A stretch of DNA of 56,054 bases from positions 1 through 56,054 of the IMG/VR virus record IMGVR_UViG_3300025138_000048, one strand, 5' to 3'. Positions 1-8,524 of the stretch are shown here, in pieces (position 1 is the first letter of the stretch; each line of letters opens with the position of its first letter). The stretch is from a virus. Below the pieces are notes generated by a model. That model ran no database searches, was not told the origin of the DNA, and saw only the letters and a list, made by a program, of their open reading frames with translations. Position numbers and translations under genes: made by a program.

Positions 1-149
1 AGGAGCAAAATGAACCGTGTCACTATGAAAAGGTTGGTAAATATTATATTGTCTATAGAACACGTGATAAAAAAGTAATGAAAAATATTAATTACTATAG
101 ACCAAATTTAAAGCAATTTTTTACAGAAGAAGAATTAAAAAATGTATAA
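1..149 (+). CDS. 3' end of an unidentified protein (partial)
   Basis: An open frame enters from the window edge and ends at the TAA at 147-149, giving about 48 residues rich in Lys, Tyr and Glu and ending TEEELKNV. The next gene starts inside it at 142, the same tight overlap used throughout this operon, which supports it as a real gene. The fragment shows no recognisable domain, so no function is proposed. Confidence 0.55.
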   Translation, partial: EQNEPCHYEKVGKYYIVYRTRDKKVMKNINYYRPNLKQFFTEEELKNV

Positions 150-1824
150 AAAGGCATTTGCACGACGTCTTAAAGATAATAAGTTTTTAATACATTTATG
201 GGAAGATAAAGGTTATTCTAAGATAGAATGGGATAATCAAGCTTACATAGAATGTCATGAAGCTGATGCTCAGTTTAATGGGTTAAATGGAGAACCTTTA
301 AAAAGAATTAAAAGTTGGAGGTCAGATAATCCAAAACTCCATTTTCACGATATGCCTGCTTATCAAAAATTCTTAGTTGAAAAATATGGGATTAATGATG
401 AACCCTCTACTACACATAGAGAAATATTTTTTGATATTGAAACTGAAATGGGGGACGCTCTTACTGAAGAATATATTAAATCAGCACCTAAAAAAGTAAC
501 ATCAATAGCATGGTATGATAAACAAGTAGATTTATGGGGTATTGTAATTCTTGATCCTAAAGGTCAATTAGAACATACTAAAGCTAAAAACAAAGAAATT
601 ATACCTTGTAAAACAGAAGAAGAACTATTAGGTAAGTTTTTAGAAAAATTTAGAGATATTGATCCTGATATTATTGTAGGATGGAATAGTGATTATTTTG
701 ATGTCCCTTATTTATATTACAGAATGTGTAATGTGTTAGGTGAAGATTTTGCCAAACATTTATCTCCTATAGGATATGTAAGAGAAACTCCATGGTTTAA
801 AGATCAATACATACAAATTTGTGGTGTTGAATCCTTAGATTATATGCGTTTACATAAGAAATTTAGTTGGGCAGATGAACCTTCAATGAGATTAGATGCT
901 ATTGGAGAAAAATATGTTGGGATGAATAAAATAGAATATGAAGGTAATCTTGATGCTTTATTTGAAACTGATATTCATAAGTTTATTAAGTATAATTTTG
1001 TTGATGTTGAAATTCTTAAAAAATTAGATGAAAAATTAGATTATTTAGCACTTGTAAAAAATCTATCTCATAAAGGAAAACATAATTATAGTGAAGTATA
1101 TGCTAATACTAAAACACAAGATGGAGCTATTTCAGCTTATTTATTAAGTAAAGGAATTATACCACCTGCTAAGGATAGAAATCCAATGTCTAAAAAAGGA
1201 TATGCTGGTGGTTATTTATTTTGTCCTAAAGCAGGAATTTATAATTATGTGTTTGATGAAGATTTAACTTCACTATACCCATCAATTATTATGACTGTTA
1301 ATATTGGTAAAGAAACTATGGTTGGTAGAATTATAGATGCTGATGATAGAAATAATCGTTTGGGGTTAAATGATTTAAAGTGTAGAGATTATGCTGAAGA
1401 AGTTATTGTTGAAAATATTAAAAGAAATAGAACTAAAGTTAGTATAGGTAGAATAGTTAAAATGGTAGAAGGAAATAATTTATCAATATCAGCAAATGGT
1501 GTTATGTTTAATACAGATCGTGAGTCAGTATTATCAACTATCTTAAAAAAATGGTTTGATGAAAGAGTTATATATAAGGGTAAAATGCAAAAAGCATTTA
1601 AATCAGGGGATAAAGAATTAGGTGCTGCTTATTATATGAAACAATATACTATGAAAATTTTACTTAATTCGTTATATGGTGCTACAGCATTGGGTAGTTT
1701 CAGGTATGGCAACGTTATATTATCTGAAGCTATAACGCTTAGTGGACAACGTATAATACAGGAATCCGCATTAACAGCAAACAGACATATGAATAAAGTA
1801 ATTAGAGAAGAAATTACATTATGA
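142..1824 (+). CDS. DNA polymerase family B, N-terminal part (exonuclease, motifs A and B)
   Basis: This is the first half of a T4 gp43-like replicative polymerase. All three 3'-5' exonuclease motifs are visible: DIE at residues 98-100, NSDYFD at 182-187 and YNFVD at 284-288. Polymerase motif A (DLTSLYPS, 374-381) and motif B (K-x3-NSLYGA, 505-514) follow. The frame stops at 1824, before catalytic motif C, which lies in the next ORF. The two ORFs overlap by ATGA at 1821-1824, and their products join without an obvious loss of residues when compared with the family. The gene is therefore probably a natural two-subunit polymerase made by coupled translation, although a sequencing frameshift cannot be excluded. 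The start overlaps the preceding gene by 8 bases. Confidence 0.93.
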   Translation: MYKKAFARRLKDNKFLIHLWEDKGYSKIEWDNQAYIECHEADAQFNGLNGEPLKRIKSWRSDNPKLHFHDMPAYQKFLVEKYGINDEPSTTHREIFFDIETEMGDALTEEYIKSAPKKVTSIAWYDKQVDLWGIVILDPKGQLEHTKAKNKEIIPCKTEEELLGKFLEKFRDIDPDIIVGWNSDYFDVPYLYYRMCNVLGEDFAKHLSPIGYVRETPWFKDQYIQICGVESLDYMRLHKKFSWADEPSMRLDAIGEKYVGMNKIEYEGNLDALFETDIHKFIKYNFVDVEILKKLDEKLDYLALVKNLSHKGKHNYSEVYANTKTQDGAISAYLLSKGIIPPAKDRNPMSKKGYAGGYLFCPKAGIYNYVFDEDLTSLYPSIIMTVNIGKETMVGRIIDADDRNNRLGLNDLKCRDYAEEVIVENIKRNRTKVSIGRIVKMVEGNNLSISANGVMFNTDRESVLSTILKKWFDERVIYKGKMQKAFKSGDKELGAAYYMKQYTMKILLNSLYGATALGSFRYGNVILSEAITLSGQRIIQESALTANRHMNKVIREEITL

Positions 1825-2753
1825 AACATTTAGAAGATACTCCATGGTGGATTTGTGATCCTAAAGATAAAAATTATGTAGCATACTCTGATACAGATTC
1901 TATCTATATTCATGCTGAACCTTTACTTAGACATTTATACCCAACATTTGATGAAATGCCTAGTGAAGAAAGGGATGATAAATTAGAAGAAATTGCCTTA
2001 AAATATCAAGATATTATAACAGATTCTTATGGTACATTAGCAGCAGATTGTTTTAATGCTAAAGGAAAGCATAGATTAGAAATGAAAACAGAGTGTGTAA
2101 TTAGATCAGCCTATTTTAGAGCTACAAGACGTTATGCACAATGGATTACAAAACAAGAAGGTATAACAAAAGAAACACTAGATGTTAAAGGGTTAGAATT
2201 TAAAAAAGCTAATTTTCCTCCTGTATTAGGTGATTTTTTTAGAAAAGCATTAATTGATGTTTTAAAAGGAGCAGAACAAAGTGAAATTGATGATAGATTA
2301 AAATTATTTAAAACTCAAATACTAGATGGAACTATTCCATTAACAAAATTAGGAAATCCAACATCTGTAAAAAAATTAAACAAATATACAGAACGTAAAG
2401 CTAGAGCTGGAGAAATGTTTTCAATTATGGCTAAGGGTGCTCCAGCAGCAGTTAAAGCTACAGTGGTTTATAATGATTTATTAAAGTTTTGGGGGTTACA
2501 TAAAGAACATAGCTATATAACTCAAGGTAGTAAAGTAAAATGGATTTATATGAGATCAAATCCATACCAAATTGATGCTATTGCTTTTTTAGATTATGAT
2601 TTACCAGAAAAGATTCGTATATTCATTGAGCAATATGCAGATAGGAAAAAAATATTTGAGTCCATATTATTAAATAAATTAGAAGGATTTTATAATGATT
2701 TAGGTTGGACCCTAAATTTAAATCCATACCAAAAAATGTTTTTTAACATATGA
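1821..2753 (+). CDS. DNA polymerase family B, C-terminal part (motif C, palm and thumb)
   Basis: This is the second half of the replicative polymerase. Motif C, YSDTDS at residues 22-27, supplies the second catalytic aspartate pair of family B enzymes. Later residues match the palm and thumb, with a basic segment (KKLNKYTERKARAG) near the middle. The frame is -1 relative to the upstream ORF and is open upstream only to a TAG at 1803, so any frameshift would have to occur within 1806-1824. No classical slippery heptamer is seen there. The extreme C-terminus (QKMFFNI) resembles a clamp-binding tail, which is an inference. The clamp gene follows with a 4-base overlap. Confidence 0.92.
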   Translation: MKHLEDTPWWICDPKDKNYVAYSDTDSIYIHAEPLLRHLYPTFDEMPSEERDDKLEEIALKYQDIITDSYGTLAADCFNAKGKHRLEMKTECVIRSAYFRATRRYAQWITKQEGITKETLDVKGLEFKKANFPPVLGDFFRKALIDVLKGAEQSEIDDRLKLFKTQILDGTIPLTKLGNPTSVKKLNKYTERKARAGEMFSIMAKGAPAAVKATVVYNDLLKFWGLHKEHSYITQGSKVKWIYMRSNPYQIDAIAFLDYDLPEKIRIFIEQYADRKKIFESILLNKLEGFYNDLGWTLNLNPYQKMFFNI

Positions 2754-3484
2754 TAAATAAAGCAATAATACAATCAGTAATTAACAAATATTATTTAAAT
2801 GTTAATGAAGCCGTAAAATGGGTAATTGAAGACAATCAATTAAAAATTGATTTTATGTCCCCTACAAAAGATATTATCGGAAAATTAATATGTAATGATT
2901 TTCAATTAGAAGATAGTATATTAGCTATTTATGACACTAAAAAGTTAAATAGTTTAATTAGTATATGTAATGGTGACTTACTTCTAGAATTAGAAAAATC
3001 CAATAAAATATTTACTAAACTAAAAATATCAGATTTAAATTTTAATTTAACATATGCATTATCAGATGCATTATTAATTGGTAAAGTTGGTACAGTAAAT
3101 ATGCCTGAATTTGTAGTTAAATTAAATCTAACTACAGAAGATATTGATAATTTAATTAAAGCAAAAAGTGCATTATCCCAAATAGATAATATGTTAATAA
3201 CAACAACTACTAATTTAGATGGAGAAAATGTTTGTGAATTTATATTTGGTGATGAATCGGGTCATAATAATAAAATTACATACCAAATAATGGGGGAAAT
3301 TACAGAGCAAGATTTAAAAATACCATTTAATTCAGATACATTTAAAACAATTCTTCATGCTAATAAAGATATGGAAGAAGGTACTTTAAATATTAGTACT
3401 ATGGGATTAATTGAAATGAAGTTTAAAACAGACACAATTTCATCAGAATATTTTATGGTAAGAAAAGCAGAAACTGATTTTTAA
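2750..3484 (+). CDS. sliding clamp (T4 gp45-like)
   Basis: At 244 residues this is close to T4 gp45 (228), and it starts by ATGA overlap directly behind the polymerase. The sequence has the alternating hydrophobic strand pattern of clamp folds, including LKIDFMSPTKD and a repeated LNISTMGLIEMKF-type strand near the end. Clamps of this family trimerise around DNA and tether the polymerase, and also the late transcription machinery in T4. Identification rests on position, size and overall pattern, because the family has no short diagnostic motif. The clamp-loader genes lie further downstream at 6718 and 7884, separated from it by the chaperone genes. Confidence 0.72.
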   Translation: MINKAIIQSVINKYYLNVNEAVKWVIEDNQLKIDFMSPTKDIIGKLICNDFQLEDSILAIYDTKKLNSLISICNGDLLLELEKSNKIFTKLKISDLNFNLTYALSDALLIGKVGTVNMPEFVVKLNLTTEDIDNLIKAKSALSQIDNMLITTTTNLDGENVCEFIFGDESGHNNKITYQIMGEITEQDLKIPFNSDTFKTILHANKDMEEGTLNISTMGLIEMKFKTDTISSEYFMVRKAETDF

Positions 3485-3486
3485 TA

Positions 3487-3496
3487 TATGTATAAC
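3487..3496 (+). promoter_or_regulatory. weak match to the TATTTATAAC candidate late promoter
   Basis: TATGTATAAC differs by one base from the motif repeated upstream of the structural genes and lies 80 bases before the Hsp20 start, just after the clamp stop codon. The assignment is tentative. Confidence 0.3.
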
Positions 3497-3575
3497 AAAA
3501 TAAACTGACCTAAGGGCGTAAGTTTTTTATTTATTTATTAACCGCTGATCTAACGACAGCATAAAACAAAGTGAT

Positions 3576-3995
3576 ATGAGTACACATTTTTTAGAGAGAT
3601 CATACCATCCATTTGATCTATTATTTCGAAACCTGTTTGAAGCAGGAACAACTTTCACACCGGCTACAGAAGCCAAACAACAATATCCAATCAATATATT
3701 TGAAGATGATTTAGGTCTAACTTTTGAGTTAGCTTGCACTGGCATCCCTAAAGATGCTATTGAAGTTAAGTTAGAAGGAGACATGATTACCTTTACTTAT
3801 GATAAGGATACAACACCAGATCCTAAAAGGAATTATATTCATAGAGGGATTGCAAAACGTTCTTTTAATTTAGCTTATAAATTAGGAACTAAATTTACAC
3901 CAAATAAAGCAAGTGCTAATTTTAATGATGGTTTGTTAATAGTAACAGTACCATTTGCTAAAGAAGCTGCGCCTAAAGTTTTGAAAATTAATTAA
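3576..3995 (+). CDS. small heat shock protein, Hsp20/alpha-crystallin family
   Basis: A 139-residue protein with an Hsp20 layout: a short N-terminal arm (SYHPFDLLFRNLFE), then an alpha-crystallin domain with PINIFEDDLGLTFELACTG and the conserved tail GLLIVTVPF. These ATP-independent holdases bind unfolding proteins. Hsp20 genes are known in T4-like marine phages. Here the gene sits next to GroES and GroEL, so it may hand clients to the phage chaperonin. A 91-base gap separates it from the clamp gene. A hairpin-like repeat and a new promoter follow it. Confidence 0.88.
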   Translation: MSTHFLERSYHPFDLLFRNLFEAGTTFTPATEAKQQYPINIFEDDLGLTFELACTGIPKDAIEVKLEGDMITFTYDKDTTPDPKRNYIHRGIAKRSFNLAYKLGTKFTPNKASANFNDGLLIVTVPFAKEAAPKVLKIN

Positions 3996-4003
3996 TTATT
4001 TTT

Positions 4004-4026
4004 AACCTAAGTTCGCCCTTTAGGTT
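4004..4026 (+). repeat. inverted repeat after hsp20
   Basis: AACCTAA (4004-4010) pairs with TTAGGTT (4020-4026) around a 9-base loop. No T-run follows on the + strand, so it is not a classical intrinsic terminator. Its right arm overlaps the -33 element of the next promoter. Confidence 0.45.
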
Positions 4027-4055
4027 GGATTATTTAATTAAATTTCGTATATTAC
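4024..4055 (+). promoter_or_regulatory. Bacteroides-type promoter upstream of the chaperonin operon
   Basis: The -33-like GTTG at 4024-4027, a 20-base spacer and TATATTAC at 4048-4055 preceded by TTCG match the promoter family found across the window. It would drive the genes from 4079 through GroES and GroEL. Confidence 0.65.
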
Positions 4056-4078
4056 GGTAAACAAAAATAAAAAGTTAT

Positions 4079-4375
4079 ATGGCAAAGATTACAGACCCAC
4101 TCTTACACCCCTATTTTGTAGGGAAGGATACACATTGTTATACTGTGTATGAAATAGTAACCCCACAAGCTAAATATTTAGAAGAAGGTAGTGAAGGTAA
4201 GGATTATGAAAAACCTCAAGGACATTATTCTTCTTTTGGTGCTGCTTTACAAAAAATAGCAAAAGAAAAACTTCATAATGAAAAAGATCATTATACTAGT
4301 ATTAAACAATATGTAGAAAGATGGGAAGAATTATTAACCGAATTAAAAAAATTACAAAATTATAAAGGACTATGA
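4079..4375 (+). CDS. hypothetical phage protein preceding groES
   Basis: A 98-residue protein with no domain I can name. It has a central region (GHYSSFGAALQKIAKEKL) that looks like a conserved small phage protein type, and a helical, charged C-terminus. It starts about 24 bases after the -7 element of the promoter at 4048 and overlaps GroES by 4 bases, so it is the first gene of the chaperonin operon. Whether it has a folding role is unknown. Confidence 0.7.
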   Translation: MAKITDPLLHPYFVGKDTHCYTVYEIVTPQAKYLEEGSEGKDYEKPQGHYSSFGAALQKIAKEKLHNEKDHYTSIKQYVERWEELLTELKKLQNYKGL

Positions 4376-4773
4376 ATTTAGAAGCACTATTTAACGCAGT
4401 TATTGTAAAACCTCTTGAAGTAGAGGAAGCAAAGTATGGATCAATTGTTGTACCAGATATTGGTAAAGACAAAAATGAACATGGAGAAGTTATAGCAGTA
4501 GGACCAGGTCAACATACAATATCAGGAACTTTTATTCATACTATTAGTAAAATAGGTGATATTGTTGTTTTACCTACACAAGGTTTTACAAAATTAGAAC
4601 ATGAAGGTGAAGATTATTATGTTGGGCCTGAAAATCAAATTTTAGCGAAAGTTAAAAAAGTAGTAGATGTTGAAGATATACTATCTGAAACAGACCCACT
4701 TACAGAATCAGAATTAATAAGTGAAGAAGAATTTAATAAGTTAGAAACTAAAGAAAAAACAGATAATGAATAA
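4372..4773 (+). CDS. groES: GroES-like co-chaperonin
   Basis: The first 95 or so residues follow GroES: NAVIVKPLEVEE at the start, then YGSIVVPD where the GroEL-binding mobile loop sits, then GEVIAVGPG, GDIVVLP and the YYVGPENQILAKV ending. GroES forms a heptameric lid for GroEL. This version, at 133 residues, carries an acidic C-terminal extension of about 35 residues not found in typical GroES. It overlaps groEL by 8 bases, so the pair is probably co-translated and matched in stoichiometry. Confidence 0.88.
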   Translation: MNLEALFNAVIVKPLEVEEAKYGSIVVPDIGKDKNEHGEVIAVGPGQHTISGTFIHTISKIGDIVVLPTQGFTKLEHEGEDYYVGPENQILAKVKKVVDVEDILSETDPLTESELISEEEFNKLETKEKTDNE

Positions 4774-6406
4774 AATTATAGAATTTGGCCCTGAAGGGAG
4801 AAAAAAATTAGTACAAGGTATTGATACTTTAGCTGATGCTGTTGTGTCAACGTTAGGACCTAATGGTAGAAATGTTGTTATTGAAAAAGAACATGGACAA
4901 GCACAATCTACTAAAGATGGTGTAACTGTAGCAAGACAAATTTCACTTAAAGACCCAGTTGAAAATTTAGGTGTAAATTTAGTTAAAGAAGCATCAATAA
5001 AAACAGCAGATAAAGCAGGTGATGGTACAACAACATCTACTTTATTAGCAAGAGAAATGATTAAAAGTGGTCTTAGTCATTTAAATAATGGGGCTAATGC
5101 TGTTGAAATTAAAAGAGAAATTGATAAAGCAGTCAAATCTATTGTTGGTGAGCTTCAAAGTAAAGTATCTGAAGATATATCAGAAGAGGGACAATTGGAA
5201 CAAGTAGCAACAATTTCAGCAAATAATGATCCTGAAGTTGGTAAACTTATAGCTACTGCAATTGAAAAGGTAGGTCATGAAGGAGTTGTTCATATTGAAG
5301 AAAGTAAATCAGGAGATACTTATCTTGAAACTGTGGAAGGTATGCAATTTGATAGAGGATATAAATCCCATTTCTTTGTAACTAATAATAGTACAATGAC
5401 TTCTACTTTAGAAGATGTTTCAATTCTTATTGTAGATCAAAAATTAACAGCAGTAAAAGAGTTACTTCCAATTTTAGAAAGTACAGCATCTCAAAATAAA
5501 TCATTATTAATTATAGCAGAAGATATTGATAATGAAGCATTAGCAACTTTAATTGTTAATAAGGGAAGAGGTACTATTAAAGCTTGTGCAGTAAAAGCAC
5601 CTGATTTTGGTGATAGAAGAAAATTAATATTAGAAGATATAGCTACTATTACTGGTGGTACTGTTTTTTCTAAAGAAAAAGGTCATAAATGGGATAAATT
5701 CCAACATGATTGGTTTGGTCAAGCTCGTACAGTTACAATTACTAAAGATAAAACAACTATTATTGATGGGAAAGGTAATGAAGATTTAGTAAATCAAAGA
5801 ATTGATGATCTAACAGCTCAAATTGAAGCAGCAGAAAGTGAGTTTGAAAGAGAACAATTACAAAGTAGGCTAGCTAGATTATGTGGTGGTGTTTCTATAA
5901 TTCATGTAGGTGGGTATACTGAAACTGAAATGAATGAAAAGAAAGATAGAGTAGATGATGCGTTACATGCAACTAAAGCAGCAATTGAAGAAGGAATTGT
6001 TCCTGGAGGTGGAGCTGCACTATTATATGCAAGAGAAATATTACCAGTTACAGATAAATGTAACCAAAATATAGGATCAGACATTGTATATAAAGCATGT
6101 GGGAAACCATTTGAACAAATACTTATAAATGCAGGGCATAATGCAGTTCAAGCCCAAATGGTAGGTAAGTATAGATTAGTTGATTCTGGAAATAATATGT
6201 GGGCAGGATATAATATTAAAACTGATGAAGTAGTTGATATGAAAGAAGCTGGAATTATTGATCCAACTAAAGTAACTAGGGTAGCATTAGAAAATGCAGC
6301 AGCTGTAGCTGGAACTGTATTACTTACAGAATGTATAGTAGTAAATGAACCTACAGATGAAAAACCACAACCACAAATAGATCCATCATCAATGATGGGA
6401 ATGTAA
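4766..6406 (+). CDS. groEL: GroEL chaperonin, full length
   Basis: At 546 residues this is about the length of bacterial GroEL (548). ATP-site motifs are intact: GPNGRN at 31-36, GDGTTT at 85-90, the VDDALHAT block at 396-403 with the aspartate at the catalytic position, and PGGG at 413-416. The apical region keeps LLIIAED and the helix EALATLIVN. The C-terminus is a short SSMMGM rather than long GGM repeats. With GroES beside it, this phage appears to encode a complete ATP-driven folding chamber, probably for virion or replication proteins. Base composition is as AT-rich as its neighbours, so recent capture from a host is not evident. Confidence 0.97.
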   Translation: MNKIIEFGPEGRKKLVQGIDTLADAVVSTLGPNGRNVVIEKEHGQAQSTKDGVTVARQISLKDPVENLGVNLVKEASIKTADKAGDGTTTSTLLAREMIKSGLSHLNNGANAVEIKREIDKAVKSIVGELQSKVSEDISEEGQLEQVATISANNDPEVGKLIATAIEKVGHEGVVHIEESKSGDTYLETVEGMQFDRGYKSHFFVTNNSTMTSTLEDVSILIVDQKLTAVKELLPILESTASQNKSLLIIAEDIDNEALATLIVNKGRGTIKACAVKAPDFGDRRKLILEDIATITGGTVFSKEKGHKWDKFQHDWFGQARTVTITKDKTTIIDGKGNEDLVNQRIDDLTAQIEAAESEFEREQLQSRLARLCGGVSIIHVGGYTETEMNEKKDRVDDALHATKAAIEEGIVPGGGAALLYAREILPVTDKCNQNIGSDIVYKACGKPFEQILINAGHNAVQAQMVGKYRLVDSGNNMWAGYNIKTDEVVDMKEAGIIDPTKVTRVALENAAAVAGTVLLTECIVVNEPTDEKPQPQIDPSSMMGM

Positions 6407-6407
6407 T

Positions 6408-6680
6408 ATGGAAACAGTAATTAATGAACATAATGAGTTGATCGCAACAAGAGTACCACCTGGAGACAGGTGGAAACTCGTTGTTGATCCTAAAAAACAA
6501 GTATATCCTACTTTAACAGAAACTTTAGAGGCATATTTGGGTAAAACAGGATTTAAAGGAGAGTATAGATTAGACCCTATGGGGAGTAAATTATATGCTA
6601 TTCATGCAACTGAGGAAGAAATAGCTCCAAAAGAAGAAAAAATGTATTCATTGTATGGTGAATTTAGACAGGGAGCTTAA
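6408..6680 (+). CDS. hypothetical protein after groEL
   Basis: A 90-residue soluble protein starting one base after the groEL stop and therefore in the same operon. It contains PPGDRWKLVVDPKKQVYPTL and a charged C-terminal half. I recognise no family. A promoter for the clamp-loader gene begins right after its stop codon. Confidence 0.65.
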   Translation: METVINEHNELIATRVPPGDRWKLVVDPKKQVYPTLTETLEAYLGKTGFKGEYRLDPMGSKLYAIHATEEEIAPKEEKMYSLYGEFRQGA

Positions 6681-6681
6681 G

Positions 6682-6713
6682 CTTGGAGAATTAATAAAAG
6701 TTTTGTATATTTA
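6682..6713 (+). promoter_or_regulatory. Bacteroides-type promoter of the clamp-loader gene
   Basis: CTTG at 6682-6685, a 20-base spacer, and TATATTTA at 6706-6713. The ATG of the next gene lies only 5 bases after the -7 element, so the transcript would be leaderless or nearly so. Confidence 0.7.
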
Positions 6714-6717
6714 AGTT

Positions 6718-7626
6718 ATGAAAGATCACGGATTATTAGTAGAAAAATATCGCCCTACAAATATTGACAATTATGTGGGGAATGCAAATATTAAAAAATC
6801 AATATCAAATTATATAAACCAAAATGATATTCAAAATTTAATATTTTATGGACCAGCAGGAACTGGTAAAACTACATTAGCAAAATTAATTGTAAAAAAT
6901 ATAGAATGTGACCATTTATATATTAATGCCTCTGATGAAAGAGGTATAGAAACAATTAGAGATAAAGTATCTGGATTTGCCAGTACTATGTCTTTTAAAC
7001 CTCTTAAAGTTGTTATATTAGATGAAGCAGATTTTTTAACCATACAAGCCCAAGCATCTTTAAGAAATGTAATTGAAACTTTTTCAAGAACTACACGCTT
7101 TATATTAACTTGTAATTTTGTTGAACGTATTATAGATCCTTTACAATCAAGGTGTCAAACATTAAAAATAGTTCCACCTAGTAAATTAGACATTGTTAAT
7201 CATTTAAAGAAAATTACTGATAAGGAAAAAATTAAAGTTAATGTAAATGATTTAGCTATAACAGTTAATAATAATTACCCTGACGTTCGTAAAATGCTTA
7301 ATATTATACAGTTATCTACGCAAGATAACGTATTAAAATTAGATAATACTGTATTAGTATCAAATAATTATATGAAAAAAGTATTAGATGAGTTAACTAA
7401 TACAAAACCAAATTTTAATACAATTAGACAAATAATAGCTAATTCTAATGTTAAAGATTTTGAAGAATTATATAGGTATCTTTATGATAATTCTCATATA
7501 TTTGCTTTAAATAAAGAAGGAATGGTAGCATACCATATTAATGAGTATTCTTATCAATCTAATTTTAGAATAGACAAAGAAATTAACTGTATGGCTTTGA
7601 TCCATCAATTAATAACCAATAAATAA
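6718..7626 (+). CDS. clamp loader ATPase subunit (T4 gp44 / RFC-small-like)
   Basis: A AAA+ ATPase of 302 residues, close to T4 gp44 (319). Walker A GPAGTGKT is at 45-52, Walker B LDEAD at 101-105, and the arginine-finger SRC motif at 144-146. The N-terminal LVEKYRPTNIDNYVGN matches the RFC/gp44 start. It loads the sliding clamp onto primer-template DNA together with the gp62-like subunit encoded at 7884. Its own promoter ends 5 bases before the start codon. Confidence 0.93.
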   Translation: MKDHGLLVEKYRPTNIDNYVGNANIKKSISNYINQNDIQNLIFYGPAGTGKTTLAKLIVKNIECDHLYINASDERGIETIRDKVSGFASTMSFKPLKVVILDEADFLTIQAQASLRNVIETFSRTTRFILTCNFVERIIDPLQSRCQTLKIVPPSKLDIVNHLKKITDKEKIKVNVNDLAITVNNNYPDVRKMLNIIQLSTQDNVLKLDNTVLVSNNYMKKVLDELTNTKPNFNTIRQIIANSNVKDFEELYRYLYDNSHIFALNKEGMVAYHINEYSYQSNFRIDKEINCMALIHQLITNK

Positions 7627-7654
7627 ATAAATTAATCAATTAAACTAAACAAAA

Positions 7655-7897
7655 ATGAGTGAACAAGTACAACAACCACAAGTAGACTTAAAAAGCACTA
7701 CTGGATTTGAAGATGAAAACGGAAATAAAATTTTCCAACAAGGGTATATTCTTAGGAAAGTATCTAAATTTGTTGCAGGTACAAACGAAGACGCTATTAT
7801 GCCTATTCCAGTATTTTTTGAACCATCAACAAATAAAATTGTAGGATCTACATTACACCCGGATTTAAAAGAAGAATATAAGAATGACTGTATTTAA
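7655..7897 (+). CDS. hypothetical protein between clamp-loader genes
   Basis: An 80-residue protein starting after a 28-base AT-rich gap and overlapping the next gene by 14 bases. It has a Gln-rich start and the segment IPVFFEPSTNKIVGSTLHP. No family is recognised. Conserved placement between the clamp-loader subunits would be worth noting, but its role is unknown. Confidence 0.65.
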   Translation: MSEQVQQPQVDLKSTTGFEDENGNKIFQQGYILRKVSKFVAGTNEDAIMPIPVFFEPSTNKIVGSTLHPDLKEEYKNDCI

Positions 7898-8300
7898 TTG
7901 GTTAAATGAAATTACTGTTAAGAAATCTCCAACATCCTACTTTTCTCAAAAAGATTGGGATGATTGGAATTCTTATATGGTTCATAGATTTTTATCTATG
8001 AATATAAGTTATATTGACATAGTTAATATTGCTCAAAAATTTCACCCAACTGATAAAAAAGGTATTTATAATTTTTATAAAGAATATTTACCTAAGAAAA
8101 AAATATGGAATAAATATATTAAAAACCAAAATAAAAAAGATATAAAAGATTTATCTAAAATAATAGCTGATTATTTAAAAATTGGATTTAATGAAGCTGG
8201 TTCGTATATTCCCCTATTAGGGAAAAACGAAATTAAAGAAATATTAATTAGTATAGGATTAGAAGATAAAACTATTAAAAAACTATTAAAAACAATATGA
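7884..8300 (+). CDS. probable clamp loader small subunit (T4 gp62-like)
   Basis: A 138-residue basic, helical protein containing VHRFLSMNISYIDIVN and YNFYKEYLPKKKIWNKYIK. This pattern resembles the short gp62-like clamp-loader subunits of marine T4-like phages. T4 gp62 is longer (187), so this is a compact version. It follows the gp44-like ATPase after one small gene, as expected for subunits of one complex. The call rests on pattern and position, with no catalytic motif to confirm it. Confidence 0.6.
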   Translation: MTVFNWLNEITVKKSPTSYFSQKDWDDWNSYMVHRFLSMNISYIDIVNIAQKFHPTDKKGIYNFYKEYLPKKKIWNKYIKNQNKKDIKDLSKIIADYLKIGFNEAGSYIPLLGKNEIKEILISIGLEDKTIKKLLKTI

Positions 8301-8524
8301 AACCAGAATTATTTAAAATGTTAAAAGATATGGCAGAAGCCCAAAAATCAAAAGCATTATTAACCTTAAACTTATTATCAGAACACCCTGCAGGAATTGG
8401 CGATCATTCAACAGAAGATTTTTATCAAAATGCTGATGAAGCTTTAACTATGCTAGTTGATGCTGATGATAAATTAGAAACATTAAAAAAATATTTTTCA
8501 CCAAAAAATAAAGTAGTAAAATGA
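8297..8524 (+). CDS. hypothetical small helical protein
   Basis: A 75-residue protein joined to both neighbours by ATGA overlaps at 8297 and 8521. It appears all-helical (FKMLKDMAEAQKSKALLTL, then NADEALTMLVDADDKLETLKKYF). No family is recognised. Tight coupling suggests expression with the clamp-loader genes. Confidence 0.65.
   Translation: MKPELFKMLKDMAEAQKSKALLTLNLLSEHPAGIGDHSTEDFYQNADEALTMLVDADDKLETLKKYFSPKNKVVK

Noticed and set aside
1803-1830. Programmed ribosomal frameshift joining the two polymerase ORFs
   Set aside because: No slippery heptamer is present between the upstream TAG at 1803 and the stop at 1824; an ATGA restart explains the arrangement better.
3509-4024. Long-range pairing of CCTAAGGGCG before hsp20 with CGCCCTTTAGG after it
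   Set aside because: The match is short and interrupted, and a 500-base loop containing a gene makes it unconvincing without comparative support.
5902-6084. Minus-strand frame inside groEL
   Set aside because: It is the reverse shadow of a strongly conserved gene with no independent support.
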